This document shows, piece after piece, positions 52,801 through 64,000 of a stretch of DNA of 64,000 bases; positions within the stretch are counted from its first letter, which is position 1, and each line of letters opens with the position of its first letter. The position numbers were made by a program, and so were the translations under genes. The notes below the pieces were generated by a model. It did not search any database, was not told the DNA's origin, and worked only from the letters and a program-made list of their open reading frames with translations. Source of the stretch: Istiophorus platypterus (Eukaryota > Chordata > Actinopteri > Istiophoriformes > Istiophoridae); the NCBI GenBank assembly GCA_016859345.1, contig CM029124.1, positions 13,356,980-13,420,979 on the forward strand, read 5' to 3'.

Positions 52801-53683
52801 ATATCCCCAAAGTACAGAAGGCAGTGGAGAGAGCAGTCATCCCTAAAATCTGGCACATCCACACCACAAAGCAGGTATTTGTTAGCACGTTGCCCAGCAC
52901 CACAGTGCAAAGGATGTAATTTCCATGTTTGCGCACTGACTCTATTTTCCGCGCGTATTTCTGCTCCTTCTCTGTGCCACTGTTCTGCAGGACCCGCAGT
53001 TCCACGGGGTCCAGAGCCAGCATGCTGATGTTCAGACCGCTGCAGAGCGCGGACAGGCCCAACAAGAGCACCGAGACCCCCGCTTGGAGCCAAACGTCTG
53101 CCTCTGGAGGTTTCTCGACCACCGCCAACCAGAAGTCTTTGGTGCTGAAATGCTCCCACTTCACTCCATCGAACGCGCACATGGAGTAGTATTTGATCAC
53201 CTCGCCTCTGCGCAGGTCTTTAGCGAGCAGCTCCACCAGAACTGAGTTGTGACTTGATGTGGATCTGAATGACCCCAGCAGCTCGATATCAGAGCTCCGG
53301 GCGTTCTCCTCTTCACACGGGTTCCCTCGGGACCGGAGCCGCCTCTCCGCGTCCACGCTGTCCCCACCTGGCTCCTCTATAAACGCGATCCATGGAGCGG
53401 CAAGAGCGGCGTCAGGTCTGCCGGTGACGTTAAGGCTGTTGGGGTGCTCGGCTGCTGGAGATGCGGAGTAGTAAACCCTCAGCATGAAGCGGGTGCCCTC
53501 GGTCGCCCTTAATAGCCCATCCTCCACGGAAAGCTCTCCGCTCTGGGTGTCCTCCGGCCGGACGCCGAGCAGCGCCTCCGTCGGGGCCGGCAGAGAGGAG
53601 AGGGTGACGCTGAGAAAGAGGAGAGAGAGCCGGCGCGGATGCAGGATGCAGCAGAGAGCATCCGCAGCATCCGCAGCCATCAT
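41356..53683 (-). CDS. cnnm1: CNNM1 / ACDP1, CNNM-family membrane protein
   Basis: Member of the CNNM (ancient conserved domain) family linked to magnesium homeostasis. CNNM1 is the neuronal member and its transport role is uncertain. Ten coding exons on the minus strand: 53683-52237, 48587-48444, 47242-47102, 46884-46715, 46531-46432, 45061-44916, 44392-44149, 42442-42338, 41920-41819 and 41435-41356. They sum to 2679 nt, 892 residues (human about 951). A hydrophobic N-terminal segment is at about 18-34, then an extracellular domain. DUF21 has four hydrophobic segments at about 199-223, 257-279, 283-300 and 316-337. The CBS pair runs from about 389 (VEDVLTPLSDCYML..) into exon 2 (MGIVTLEDVIEEIIKSEI). 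The cyclic-nucleotide-binding-like domain is in exons 3-5 (ENELKVKISPQLLLATHRFL, RNKPVDYFVLILQ, RFENGAFSYYG). Exons 6-10 encode the tail, with YLPDYSVRQLTDLQIIK, DSSPQTPD and EENIGKKLLRKLS. Exons 9 and 10 are short and less certain, but phases fit exactly. Confidence 0.93.
46093..46129. repeat. (GGGAGA)-type purine repeat in cnnm1 intron
   Basis: Tandem GAGAGGGAGAGAGGGAGAGA units, purine only, within the cnnm1 intron between exons 5 and 6. Confidence 0.85.
46929..46954. repeat. (CA)n microsatellite in cnnm1 intron
   Basis: About 13 CA units between cnnm1 exons 3 and 4. Confidence 0.93.
49819..49862. repeat. (CA)n microsatellite in cnnm1 intron 1
   Basis: About 22 uninterrupted CA units. Confidence 0.95.
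50272..50756. mobile_element. Degenerate dispersed repeat ('AGTAC..TTTACT' family), forward orientation
   Basis: It contains TACATTTACTTAAATACTGA, TTATACTTCTACTCAACTAC, 'AAGCAGTTAAAATTCGTTCC', 'CACTTACACGTTAATACATT' and 'TGCTACTTTTACTTAAGAAG' in that order, matching the copy at 31452-31872 block by block but in opposite orientation. This is a very common percomorph interspersed repeat with no coding capacity. It lies within cnnm1 intron 1. Confidence 0.72.
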
Positions 53684-56600
53684 GCTGAATGAACTACTGA
53701 AGGACGTGGGAGAACTGGGTCACGTGTTCTGTGGATGGGATGGATGGAGCAGCTGGGTGGCCATATCCATGAAGAAGAGAATGGGTGCGTGACAGAGAGA
53801 GAGAGTAATTCAGGAGCAGAGAGAGGTGGTGGTGGTGGTGGTGGTGTGTGTGTGTGTGTGTGTGTGTGTAGGGGGGGGGTGTCGCACACCATAGTCCTTA
53901 AATATACATGACAAACCGTGACGTAGGCCTGTCTTATTTCCTTTCTGCCACTCTCTAAAAATAGAAAGTAGGAAATGGACAATCATGAATGATTATAGTC
54001 AAACATCGGGGATCAAACAACACTCACAACTGCAGAAGGCCCCGAAAGGGCGAAAAATTATGTTCCACAAATATCAAAGCAGAAAACAAACTAAAGGGGC
54101 CAGTACGTACAACGCTGTCACTGATGCCCTCACCACAAACATAACCCAGGTCATATATCACCGAGTTTCAAGGAACTAAAGTCTTAAAATTTGGTTTTGT
54201 GTGCGCATCAGTACTATTTTGGGAGTCGCAAATATTAAAAATCTAGACCCCCCCACTCCCCCCTTGTCTGATGTCTCCACTAGATGGCAGTATTATCCCC
54301 TGCTTCAGTGCAGCCTACTCCACGTAGTAGTGCACATGGAGCCTGTTAAGTACAACACGGGATAAAGTGCGTATAGGAGTCATTTCTTTGTCATAAGAAA
54401 CAAAGCAGCTAAATGACTCTTGTAATCTCTCGACACATTTTATGAGATTACATTTTGATCCTGCAGTTTTAAAACGGCCTGTCACAAAAAAAACCCCCAA
54501 CTTTTTATATCTCAGGCAATATATTATACAAGGGTGATCTGTTATTTGACTAATGCAAATGAAGTATAACTGTTAATCCTAAAAAGATGAAATACTGATT
54601 CAGTAAAACAAGGTCAGGAAAAGTATTTTCCATTACAAACACAATAATGTCCTAACAAGAAAATAGGTATTAGTTCTTCTTCTTCAAAATCATCTTCCTC
54701 TTCTTAGTGTTATTATTATTATCATTATTTGAAAATCACTGATCAGCTGCTAAGCCACTAATACAGTTGAGTTCGATGACTACAGTTTGTCAGATTTACG
54801 AGGTGGGAAACTGAAGGTGAGAACAGAGTCCAGGTCTTTAACCCTTTAACCAACTCTCTGCTTTCCATCAGCCACGCACCCGCCGTTTCCGGGGGTCATC
54901 GGCTGAAATAAGAATTACTTTATTAATTAAATCTGCATTTTACTTCTCATCGGGAGGCCAGAAAAATATACCGCTCCATCAACATCTGCAGATAACGTCC
55001 TGTCGGACGAAGTCCTGTATGTTCATTTTAAACCGTTTGCCAATCAAAAATGTATTAGAAAAAAATGTAGCCTTTGAAAAGTGGAGAGAGAGAGAGAGGG
55101 AGAGAGAATTTAGTCTTTAAAAAAAATCGTCGTTTTTCCTCGCATTTTAACATTTTTCTCGATAACAAACTAAAATATTATATGTGGATGGTAGTAATTA
55201 TCACCGAAACACACAGGAGATGGTCAAATAAAACTTAAAAGAGACAGTTCCTTTCGAAAATCATCCAGGATGCTCGGTACAACACTTTTCTGTGTGTTTG
55301 GTTAAACCTACTTCCCCTTACCAAGTTTTTTTTTTTAACCCTTATGGGATGTTGATTTAAAAGTCGCCTTTTAAATGGATTATATCAGCTCATCTTCCCT
55401 CACTGCTTCTCGATCGATAATTGTGCGTTAACGGATCACCCCCACTACAATAATAGCCCGTGATTATCTCAGCGCGTAAATTATAATTACAAATATATAT
55501 ATTAACAGTCCAGAATCATTTCTAGTCTTAATTTACAATAAAACGGTTTTTGACGTTCACACACAGTCGAGGCAGCTGAGCCCATAGTTCCCTAAAATTA
55601 CCTTTAATGTGAGAGGCATAATTGTGCTTGTTTCGAAGGACCCATTCCTTAAAAACCGTCGGCAGCAACGGGTTATGTTTTCCAACCGACCATTGTTCAC
55701 GTGGAGAAAAAAAAAAAGGTTTTCGTTAAATCGAAGAATCTTTTTGGTAATAGAAAGTTGGAAAACATTATTGAATGCACTTGTAGCCCAGAGCTATAAG
55801 CTGAAACCTATGGGTCTTATTTCAGTATATATTTTTCTCTCTTTTCATGAGATTCTGCCAGGGAAGCGAGTGTGTGTAGAGTCATTGTTCTGATTTGGTT
55901 TCGATCTGAGAAACTAAGAGCAATGAAAAAAAATAGCAGTAATTTTAAAAAAAGGAAAAAAAAAAAGAACAATACTTTCAACAGCTCCATCATTACGGTC
56001 GATCAGTAAAAGAGGTCATCCCTACAAAGCTGATGCAACTTTCAAAGCCAAACAATACATAGTCGATAGAAAACTTTCTGATCACACCAACACACCATAA
56101 TAGCAGAGATAGACATCTACTTTCCATTTGAGAGTTTCTATAATCATACAAATGTTTCGTTAGGGTCAAATTTCTATTAATACCTTGGGAAAAAACATCC
56201 CCAAAATTATAACTACAACGCACCAAATGTCCCGTAACGCAGTCTGATATTAAAGTGCTAAATCAAGAACTCTAGTCTTTGTAATTGCAGCATGTAATAG
56301 TTAAACAACTGAAAACAAAATCGGTAGTTAAGTGTATTGCAACCTCGTGTTAACTTTGGTGTCTAGCGATGAGAAAAGGACAACACGAAGCCGTAGACGT
56401 TTGGTTTTCTGCTCATCTACTGTATGGACTTCTGCTGATGATATATATCATATAATAATAGGAAAAAAAGATAATGCTGGATTATAGAAGTCTCAGATAC
56501 TTTACTTGGTACCGTCGATCTCTCCTTTGTATCACAACGTTGTTACTAAAGTGCAGCTGACACGAAGGAGTAACTCCCGAGCTGCACATATACATTTTCA

Positions 56601-58262
56601 ATTTTTTTAGCTGGAGAATTTTTCCAGATGCCTCATCACGAAACACGTCCTGCTGGATCCTTTAATGCGTTTAATGGGAACATTTCGTGCGTAAAACATG
56701 AAACGTTAACACCTTTGGATAATTTTGCGCTTCAATGTATTCCTGAGTGGGTGTTGTGGGCCAGGGTAAAAAAAAAAAAAAAGTTTAAACCAGGCTCTAC
56801 TAGTTACATATTCCTCACATGTAGTTTGCTGCTCATCTGTGAGACAGCAGTGACCTTAAACGACCACTTCACGCTACACTGACCGCCTGAGGAGACTTTG
56901 GACTCCGGAGAAATCACAGGAGACTGCAATTTGTTTGGCTTGTTTCTCGCTCGCCAGTGCCCCAAGAACATCTGGAGTGAAAAGTCATATAAAGAGTTTA
57001 TAGGTGAGTACCATGTGCAGGAACTTAAATCCCAAATTGTTTTTGAATGTTTCTGAAAAGGGGCCAAATGCTCGTGTTGCCATCTCCAAATGTAATTGGT
57101 CTTTAAAAAATGTGCAATCAATCGTTTGTCAAAGCAACTTAAGCTTCTCCAGGAACATGGGATATCCTGCTGACAGGGTTGTATCTTTTGTTGTTTTGAA
57201 GCAGGCCTCCTTTTGTTCTCTTTCATTGTGTAGCCTGGAGATTCTTTAAGGCCTAACAATACAAATTCCCTGTCGGAACATTTAATTTACAATGTGCAGG
57301 CAACTATGTAGTGTCGAAAATCGGGCAAGGATGACCTTTAGTCAGCGGCCACTTGTTAGAATGGTGTGCATTTGAGTTTATGCGTTCGAAATGAATGTAC
57401 AGCGGGTAAATCTGAGTTTACCCTCAACCGCGTCCCCGGATAGACCTCTACGCAGCCTTTAATTGCACTATAAACATGTTTTAGACTTCATTTTTTTCTT
57501 ATGAGAGTATCGTGTAATTTAGTCTCAATCATACATTTAATCAAATGAATACAATCTTTCCATTAATTATAGATTCTTATCTTTACAAAGGAATAATAAA
57601 GGAATAATGGGTGCGTCAGCCAACATGGCGTACTAATTCATCCAGCCAGGAAGCCTTTTCTTCATCATAATAATGACTTAATATCTTGTAAATATGCGCA
57701 GCCACTTGTTGGCGCTGAGCGCTTTTCGGGCTTCATTTTATTGCTGCTTTCCCACAAAATGATATTTCGATTGTGCTATTTCGCTATTTTGTTATTTTTC
57801 ATGTTTCAAGAAAATTCTTGATCATTATTTCGTCAGAAAACGCTTCTATATAATCAGCATTTTGAGGAAAATACACATTCTCCTTCTAAGATATCCTTCT
57901 GAAATTTTTAGCCATATGAGCTGAGAAAACATCTTTTGAGCAGTTTGCTCTCATACTTCAGGGAACCTTAGAGGGGCGGTGCTGCCTCCTCTCCTCCTCC
58001 CTGCGTCTGGCCCTCACAACCGGGAAGGCTGGCTCGGGGCGTGCGCTCTTGTGAGCAGCTCCCAAAAATACTGAGAGGGGCGGAGGGCAGAGGGGGTGAG
58101 ACAACCAGACAGGAAGACAAATCCAGATCGATGACATCGAGGTAAGGAACCACCATCGAACTTCTAGGCAGCAGAGTGTGTTCAGTTGTTTTTTCCCCCT
58201 TCTTCTTCCCACCTATAAACCTCATTACGCGCACTCGTCCCCCTGCTCTCCAAGCCAAGAAG
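53684..58262. other. Divergent intergenic region between cnnm1 and hpse2
   Basis: cnnm1 (leftwards) and hpse2 (rightwards) are head to head about 4.6 kb apart. No exon was recognised. The cnnm1 flank has a GGT/GT repeat at 53826-53879. From about 54900 to 57900 the sequence is unique and AT-rich with homeodomain-type TAAT cores. The final 300 bases before hpse2 become GC-rich and probably contain its promoter and 5' UTR. Confidence 0.5.
53826..53879. repeat. (GGT)n-(GT)n-(G)n compound repeat upstream of cnnm1
   Basis: GGT units run into GT units and a poly-G tract about 150-200 bp upstream of the cnnm1 start codon. Confidence 0.93.
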
Positions 58263-61200
58263 ATGCCCCAATCCTCGCCGTGCGTGTTCCCATGGTCCTC
58301 ACTGTGGCTGGCATCTTTCGCTACTCTGGTGGTGCAGTCGGCGCTGTCTTCCTCCTCCTCCACATATCAGAGACCTGCGACCAGTGGGAAGCGACCGGGA
58401 TTCATGGAGAGGACCCTGGTTCTCCTGGATGTCAACACTCGTAGTCCGATCAGAGTCCTCAACGACAACTTCCTTTCTTTGCAGCTGGACCCCTCGATCA
58501 TCAAAGACGGTTGGCTGGACTTTCTGAGGTACCAACGAACTTTTCTGTTTGCCAATAACACCGATCACTAACGCTGTCCTCTAAAAAAATTGGCGGTTCT
58601 TTTATTTATTACGCACGGAGCCACGTTGTCTGAATTGTCATGGAGTGAGCCAGCACGTTTCCTCCTCACTAAGCGCACTGAGGAGTCCAGTGATCCACAT
58701 TACTGAATGATTTTCTTCATTCAAAGTCCAGAGCTTTTAGATAAGTTGGTATGGCAGCATTGCGCGGAACGCTTGGTTAAGACTCTATCCATTTTGGGCT
58801 TATCGCTGATAATTTTCCACTATAAGTGTGTGCAGATAGTGTTGAGAATGTTTTTTAACACTGGAACAAAACTGTGTGTCTCATAGCCGTCTAGTCTACA
58901 ATGGAGACTGTCAATTTCACAAGTTATTTAATTTAGTTTTGAGGTTTAAATTGTTCTAAAACCACAATTTTTCCCCTGACTCCAGTGCCAGCCATATTGT
59001 TTCAATATCTTTTTATGCAGGGTGAAGTTTTTAAGCTGACTTATTAATTTTGGTGACTTTTGAATTCATTGCATTTCCCAGAACAGTAAAAAAAAATCAC
59101 TACAGACGCACAGTGTAGACTATAACAGGCACATGTTTTGACCATGTATTATGAAACATGACATTTTATAGTTCAAAACATGGCAGAATTACTTACCGAG
59201 GATTTCACGTGTATACTAAACGTTTTAGCCCCAAACACTGTCAGGACTAGTGGCTCATCAGGTGCTGGGTTGAATTTAATGGCATCATTTTTTTTTTGTT
59301 TAACCTCTAAACCACAATGTCTCACTATAAGTAACTGGCCAATATGATCTGCCGAAGATGATCTATGGAGCATATATATATATATATATATATATATGAG
59401 AACTTTTTATACTCCATTATACTCCACTTACCATTCATATTTCACTCTTACTCTCTTCAACAAAACCTTCTCTATTACTTTGCTCTGGGTTAGTTCTTTA
59501 TTGTTCAACATTTTCATAATTAATATACTTTTATATACATACATACATACATGCCTACAACTGCAATTTGAGTAAAGGTTATTTAAACTTAAATAAACAA
59601 CCAAAGGTCTGTTTCGGAGTCTACAGGCCTTTCGGCTGTGACTTTTTACATCTTCGGTCATTTTATTGTTCGGTGCTTAAACCAACTGCCACGTCGACTG
59701 AAATGAAAATTTTTAGAGATTTAGAGCCAAATGAAAGTCTTCCATTGTACTTGTGGGCGATTCGTTTTTCAAAACATTAGAACCTCCTATGAAATAGATA
59801 TGAAGGTTCTTAATGTCACCTACGGCTAAATTGCTATTCTGTTGTGTTACATTCAGGGTCTTTCAGTTTATATAGTATAAAATAAGCTAAATAGCTATTA
59901 TTTTTTTAAAAATATTAGATTTGTCATAAGTGACAATTATTTTACAATGAAGGTCAAAAATTTTAGGAATTTAAGCAGTCCAAGTCTAGGGAAAAACGTT
60001 AAATGGTACATAGGCCAGCGTTAAACTGCCTGGGGTGGAAAAAAGGGAATTCATGAAAAACTAAACAATCATGTTGATTTCATAAAAAGGGCCTTTTTCC
60101 AGGGAACAGTTAAATTATAGTTTTCTTGCAGCGTTGGAAGTAAATGAAGCATTTAAAGTTAATGAAAACTATCAAGGATGCTTCATTTTGATCAATATAG
60201 TAAGTTAAGTATATTGTCCACATTCATGACAACAAAAGCAATGCGGATAAGTCCCACAACTGCCCACAACTTCTGCTGATCACATTATTCGAAGAAAGCT
60301 GTATTGCGGGAAGTAATTCTGTATATTACTGTCGGGATGGTGAGAAAAAACATAAAAGATTCCAAGGAAAGAACTAGACAATGGCTTTACCAGCACAGTG
60401 TGCAGATCTAAACCACATGGAGCTCGTTTTGGATGAACTAGACAGAAGGAGAAAACAAAGCAGCTTACAAGAGCAGCACATTAGTGGGAACTTCTTAAAA
60501 TGCTGGAGAGTTTAATCCTCATTGTAGAATGAACGCCACGGGTGTGTTCGTCTGCCAAATGAATCAAAAATTTAGACAGATTTTATCCCAACAAAAAGAT
60601 TCAATTATTATTTAAAAGAAAACTTTAATATTTATCTGTTATATGCTTTAATTCCAGGGACACCTAGATATTGTACTATATTTTTTTCAGTGACATCTGT
60701 AAATAAATCGAGGTGTAGTAAAACTTTAGACCGGTAGCGTACAAGTCACACAAAAACACCAAATAGTAAGCAAAGCTGACACTGTCTCATCAGTCTGTGA
60801 CTGCTGAAAATAAAAGCAGTAGCAAAAGATTATTGAGAAAATGATTCCACTTTCTATCTTTCTAATAAGTAATTTCATTCGAATTTAACTTAGAACGGCA
60901 CTGAAGCAGAGCGCAGACCTGCGCTGAGGCCAATGTCAAACAACATTTCCCAGACTTCAGAGAGAGAGAGAGAGAGAGAGAAATTCACAGTAAGTGTTCT
61001 GGATCTGAACCCAAAACCTAATGGCTTCTCACCTGGCCAATGCCGCCTCCTTCCGCCAAGTCCGGAGCAAATCGTCGCAGTGCTCGTTGCGTGATCCCGC
61101 TGAGAAACAAACAAATCACCTACTTGGTGGAGGCATTTAGTGGCGAGTAAAACTGTCCATCCCCTGGACATCAGCTATGTGCGCTTCACCTATCATCCGT

Positions 61201-62719
61201 TCCCCATTTAACGTTGTACCTCCCGTGGCTGTCTCCTAATGATTTTTCTTTTTTCCCACTAGATGAAAGATGTTAAAGTCGTTGCCTGCTTCTTGCTCCC
61301 AATGATATCGTGGAGAAAAACAAAGCAGATGTTCTGCGAACAGGCATGTGGCGCTTTAACGGCCGCAACAAAGTTAAATTGCCTTTTTTTTTTTTTTAAT
61401 CATCATAATAATCATTTTCTTAAATATTTGGGCAACACATCTGAAATAAAGTCAGCTGAATGGAAGGACGCTCAGGATTAATTTCTAATCCCTGTTACGA
61501 TTGGAGCCTTAAGCCATAATTTTTTTTAATAACTCTGTTTCCCTCCTGTCCCGTGCGCCCCAGCTCCAGGCGGCTGGTGACCCTGGCTCGCGGCCTGTCG
61601 CCGGCCTTTCTGCGCTTTGGCGGAAAACGGACCGACTTCCTGCACTTCAACAACCTGAAGAACCTCGCCAAGTTCAGGGGGCCGGGGCCAGACTACTATC
61701 TGAAGAACTACGAAGACGGTGATTAGACACGACCTTTATCTCCGTTCGCCGGGCCCAACGCGTATTTTTCTCTCCCCCCTTTTGTTTCTCGCTCTGTTTG
61801 TGCAACGAGTTAAATTTGGCGCAGAATTAATCTTTTTCCCCCAAAACTCCCGTCGTTCGCTTGTTTTCGCTGCGTCCATTTCCCTTTCAAGCGCAATGAG
61901 TCGCCAGTTCACCAGGGACACCCAGCTAAAACTAATGCTAATAAATCAGCCCAGGTATAAATCCCAATTTCATGGACGTTATGTTATTTTTAAACATTTG
62001 ATCTACATTCACAAATCGGGGTGTGCACGATATTAAAAACGCCTCTCGGGTATAATACAATACGCTACAATATCTGCACTTCGAAGCCTCCAAAATGGCC
62101 ATGAAACTGAATCAATACCTTTTTAAAAACAGTTAAAACAAAAAAAAAAACAACCCTCAACATTGTAATCCTCACGCAGTTAGGACTTACTCCGGGGATC
62201 TTGTATTAGACTGCATTAGTTTTAGCTATATGTACCTAATAAAATGTCAACTGAATGTTTATAGGACACTGAAGGTCTTTTTTAAAAACCATCGATAGAT
62301 TGGTAAAACACACATTTGTGTTCCCTTTTAACTGATTTGCTAGTATTCCCATTCACAGCAATTGAAAAGTAAGAAATGTGTGTTAAAAGTGACAGGTAGT
62401 CAAGCTTAACACGAACTGAGCAAATTATTGTTTTTAACTTGTGATACCGACTGGCTTTTGATCAAAATACCATTTGACGTATGACATTGTTCAAGGCCAT
62501 GAAAACAAAAGTAATTGAAAATTTGTGTTAATTTCTTCCATCTATGCTGGCTTGCAGATATAGTGCATAGCGACTTTGCATTAGACAAACAGAAGGGTTG
62601 CAAACTGGCCAACCATCCTGACATAATGCTGGAGCTACAGAGGGAGAAGGCTTCCACCACACAGCTCGTCCTGCTGAAAGAGCAACTGTCCAACATCTAC
62701 AGCAATATTACAATAACAG
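58263..62719 (+). CDS. hpse2: Heparanase-2 (Hpa2), N-terminal exons (partial)
   Basis: Secreted heparanase-like protein of the GH79 fold. In mammals it binds heparan sulfate but lacks heparanase activity. Three coding exons are visible: 58263-58528, 61564-61718 and 62558-62719, with phases 2, 1 and 1 and GT/AG ends. They encode about 194 residues of roughly 590; the rest lies beyond the window. The chosen ATG has a good context (AAGAAGATGC) and starts a hydrophobic signal-like N terminus (SSLWLASFATLVVQSAL); an earlier in-frame ATG at 58176 would add 29 residues without a signal-like character. Family blocks seen are LVLLDVNTRSPIRVLNDNFL, SLQLDPSIIKDGWLDFLR, LSPAFLRFGGKRTDFLHF, GPGPDYYLKNYED, and LDKQKGCKLANHPDIMLELQ. 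These fit HPSE2 better than HPSE, and CNNM1 is its neighbour in human too. Confidence 0.94.
59371..59398. repeat. (TA)n tract in hpse2 intron 1
   Basis: About 14 TA units. Confidence 0.9.
60290..60741 (+). mobile_element. Tc1/mariner transposon relic in hpse2 intron 1
   Basis: A decayed 3' part of a Tc1-like element. Plus-strand sequence near 60380-60500 reads, with frame breaks, like the transposase C terminus. An LN-x-M-E-LVLDELDRR run resembles the conserved 'DLNPIE..WDELDRR' block, and a block like 'QHISGNFLKCW' follows. Downstream, GAACGCCACGGGTGTGTTCG resembles the region around the transposase end, and AAAACTTTAGACCGGTAGCG, followed by TA (60720-60741), resembles a Tc1 terminal repeat and TA target. 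The 5' half was not found. It is a pseudogene fragment and cannot be active. Confidence 0.6.
60959..60981. repeat. (GA)n microsatellite in hpse2 intron 1
   Basis: About 11 GA units. Confidence 0.9.
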
Positions 62720-62734
62720 GTAGGAGATCACATG

Positions 62735-62784
<50 letters not shown>
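62735..62784. repeat. (CA)n microsatellite after hpse2 exon 3
   Basis: About 23 CA units starting only about 15-20 bp after the exon 3 donor site. Confidence 0.95.
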
Positions 62785-62786
<2 letters not shown>

Positions 62787-64000
62787 AAATAGTCTTTTTT
62801 TTGGCATATACTGACATCCTCAGAAACACACTGTCCATATTCAAATTGTATAGTTTGGACTTTGTGTGTCATCTACACACTTCACAAACATATGTGCATG
62901 CACACGTACACTCACAAGGTTCAAAGCATGCCAATGTAAACCATCAGCTTTCAGAATGACAAATGTAATTTGTAAAGGAGGAATGTGGGGACGGATAGAG
63001 GAGTTCAGCAAGAAAGGCTAGTAAACAGAGCACTGACTTTTTCACTGGTAGCATTTAACTCAACCTGACCACAGAAAGAACTCTGGAGTCTTGATTTTGG
63101 GTGGGCTTCATTTCTTATCTGTTACTGTGATTTACTGGGATAGAAATGAGTAACTGCAGGAGAAGAGAGTAAATGAGATATTTGTCTGTTAAAATTACTG
63201 CTGTTTTGGGATTTGTCCATGAACCCGGGCTTAGCAATGAGTTGCCAAAAAAGAGTTATTGTCAGAAATAATCACATTATGCTCTTTGTGTTTTTAAACG
63301 CTTTGTGTCATTTTGATTTAAGACACGAGAATGTAAAAGATGTAATGGAGAAGTGCAAAAATTGTATTTGGCATTGAATAATCTTTAACTTTTGCTGACC
63401 CCTGACCTATACAAAATAGAGCAACATCTGTTAAACAGTATAGTAATTGTTATTCTAAGACTTCAATACTCTGTTGCTTTCTCATCCAGAAACACATACT
63501 TCATGTCCTCTTTAGCATCTTGAAAAGACAGTGGTTGAGTAGTGCTTTTTGGGTGGATGAAGTTTTTGTTCCAAAATGGAGAACTGCCTAGAAAGTAGGT
63601 CTTGAAAGCCAAGGAGGTCCTGGATAAATAATTGTGAACTTGGGAATTTAACCAGCAACCCAGTCAAAGAGATCCCATTAAAATTTTGCAATGTGACAAT
63701 AAAAGTTATACTTACAAAGCCTTATAATTAAAGGTCTACAGATGGTATTGTACAAAACCCCGTGTTCTCTGTAGATCCAGAGATATATGAAATAATTGGC
63801 CATGCACTTTCAAAAAGCACTGATAAATTACATAAAACAAAGACTCAAAATCTACCTCAAATGGACCCAGTTCAATGTGTCTCTAAATTGTCTGGCCATT
63901 AAACACAGAACCAGTTGCCGCACATGTGGTGAGCCTGCAATGTGCTTTGCGTGTTCTAGGAAGGTGTCCCCTCCTTGGATCCACCGACCCTCTGAATGTT
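62785..64000 (+). other. hpse2 intron 3 (5' part)
   Basis: Non-coding sequence to the right edge. I do not see the next heparanase exon (expected to encode a block like RSLDKLYNFAD) before the window ends. Confidence 0.6.

Noticed and set aside
58176..58262. Upstream in-frame ATG for hpse2
   Set aside because: It would add 29 residues without a signal-peptide character. The ATG at 58263 has a better context and starts directly before the hydrophobic segment.
1..64000. CRISPR arrays, operons, bacterial ribosome-binding sites, tRNA or rRNA genes
   Set aside because: The sequence is vertebrate nuclear DNA. No regularly spaced direct repeats, tRNA box A/B pairs or rRNA segments were seen by eye.

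Overview
The window is vertebrate genomic DNA, almost certainly from a ray-finned (teleost, probably percomorph) fish. The genes are split by GT-AG introns, the proteins are vertebrate in type, (CA)n/(GT)n microsatellites are very dense, and several dispersed repeats match families I know from percomorph genomes. Six protein-coding genes are supported, in the order slc25a28(+), nkx3.3(-), nkx2.3(-), got1(+), cnnm1(-), hpse2(+). As I recall it, human 10q24.2 has the same neighbourhood (SLC25A28, NKX2-3, GOT1, CNNM1, HPSE2) but without the NK3-class gene.

Region by region. 1-4.6 kb holds the last three coding exons of slc25a28 (mitoferrin-2) and its 3' UTR; the first coding exon lies before the window. 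4.6-15.9 kb is a gene-poor stretch with microsatellites and one degenerate dispersed repeat. 16.06-17.58 kb is a two-exon NK3-class homeobox gene (best call nkx3.3), followed at 21.19-23.54 kb by two-exon nkx2.3, both on the minus strand. 23.5-32.5 kb is the non-coding space between nkx2.3 and got1, which are divergently transcribed. 32.87-37.74 kb is a complete nine-exon got1 (cytosolic aspartate aminotransferase) with a CpG-rich promoter. 41.36-53.68 kb is cnnm1 on the minus strand, for which ten coding exons join into one open frame of 892 residues. 58.26-62.72 kb holds the first three coding exons of hpse2 (heparanase-2), which continues past the right edge.

The genes are not an operon and have mostly unrelated biochemical roles: mitochondrial iron import, transcription factors for gut/pharynx/heart mesoderm, the malate-aspartate shuttle, a CNNM/ACDP membrane protein, and an extracellular heparan-sulfate-binding protein. 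The notable point is that an NK3 (bagpipe-like) gene and an NK4 (tinman-like) gene still sit in tandem on the same strand. This is the ancestral NK-cluster arrangement, and the NK3 member appears to be missing at the human locus. Exon boundaries were derived by hand from splice sites, reading phase and remembered family sequence. The joined frames of got1, cnnm1, nkx3.3 and nkx2.3 close exactly, which is strong internal support. I saw no RNA gene, no CRISPR array and no clearly new molecular system.
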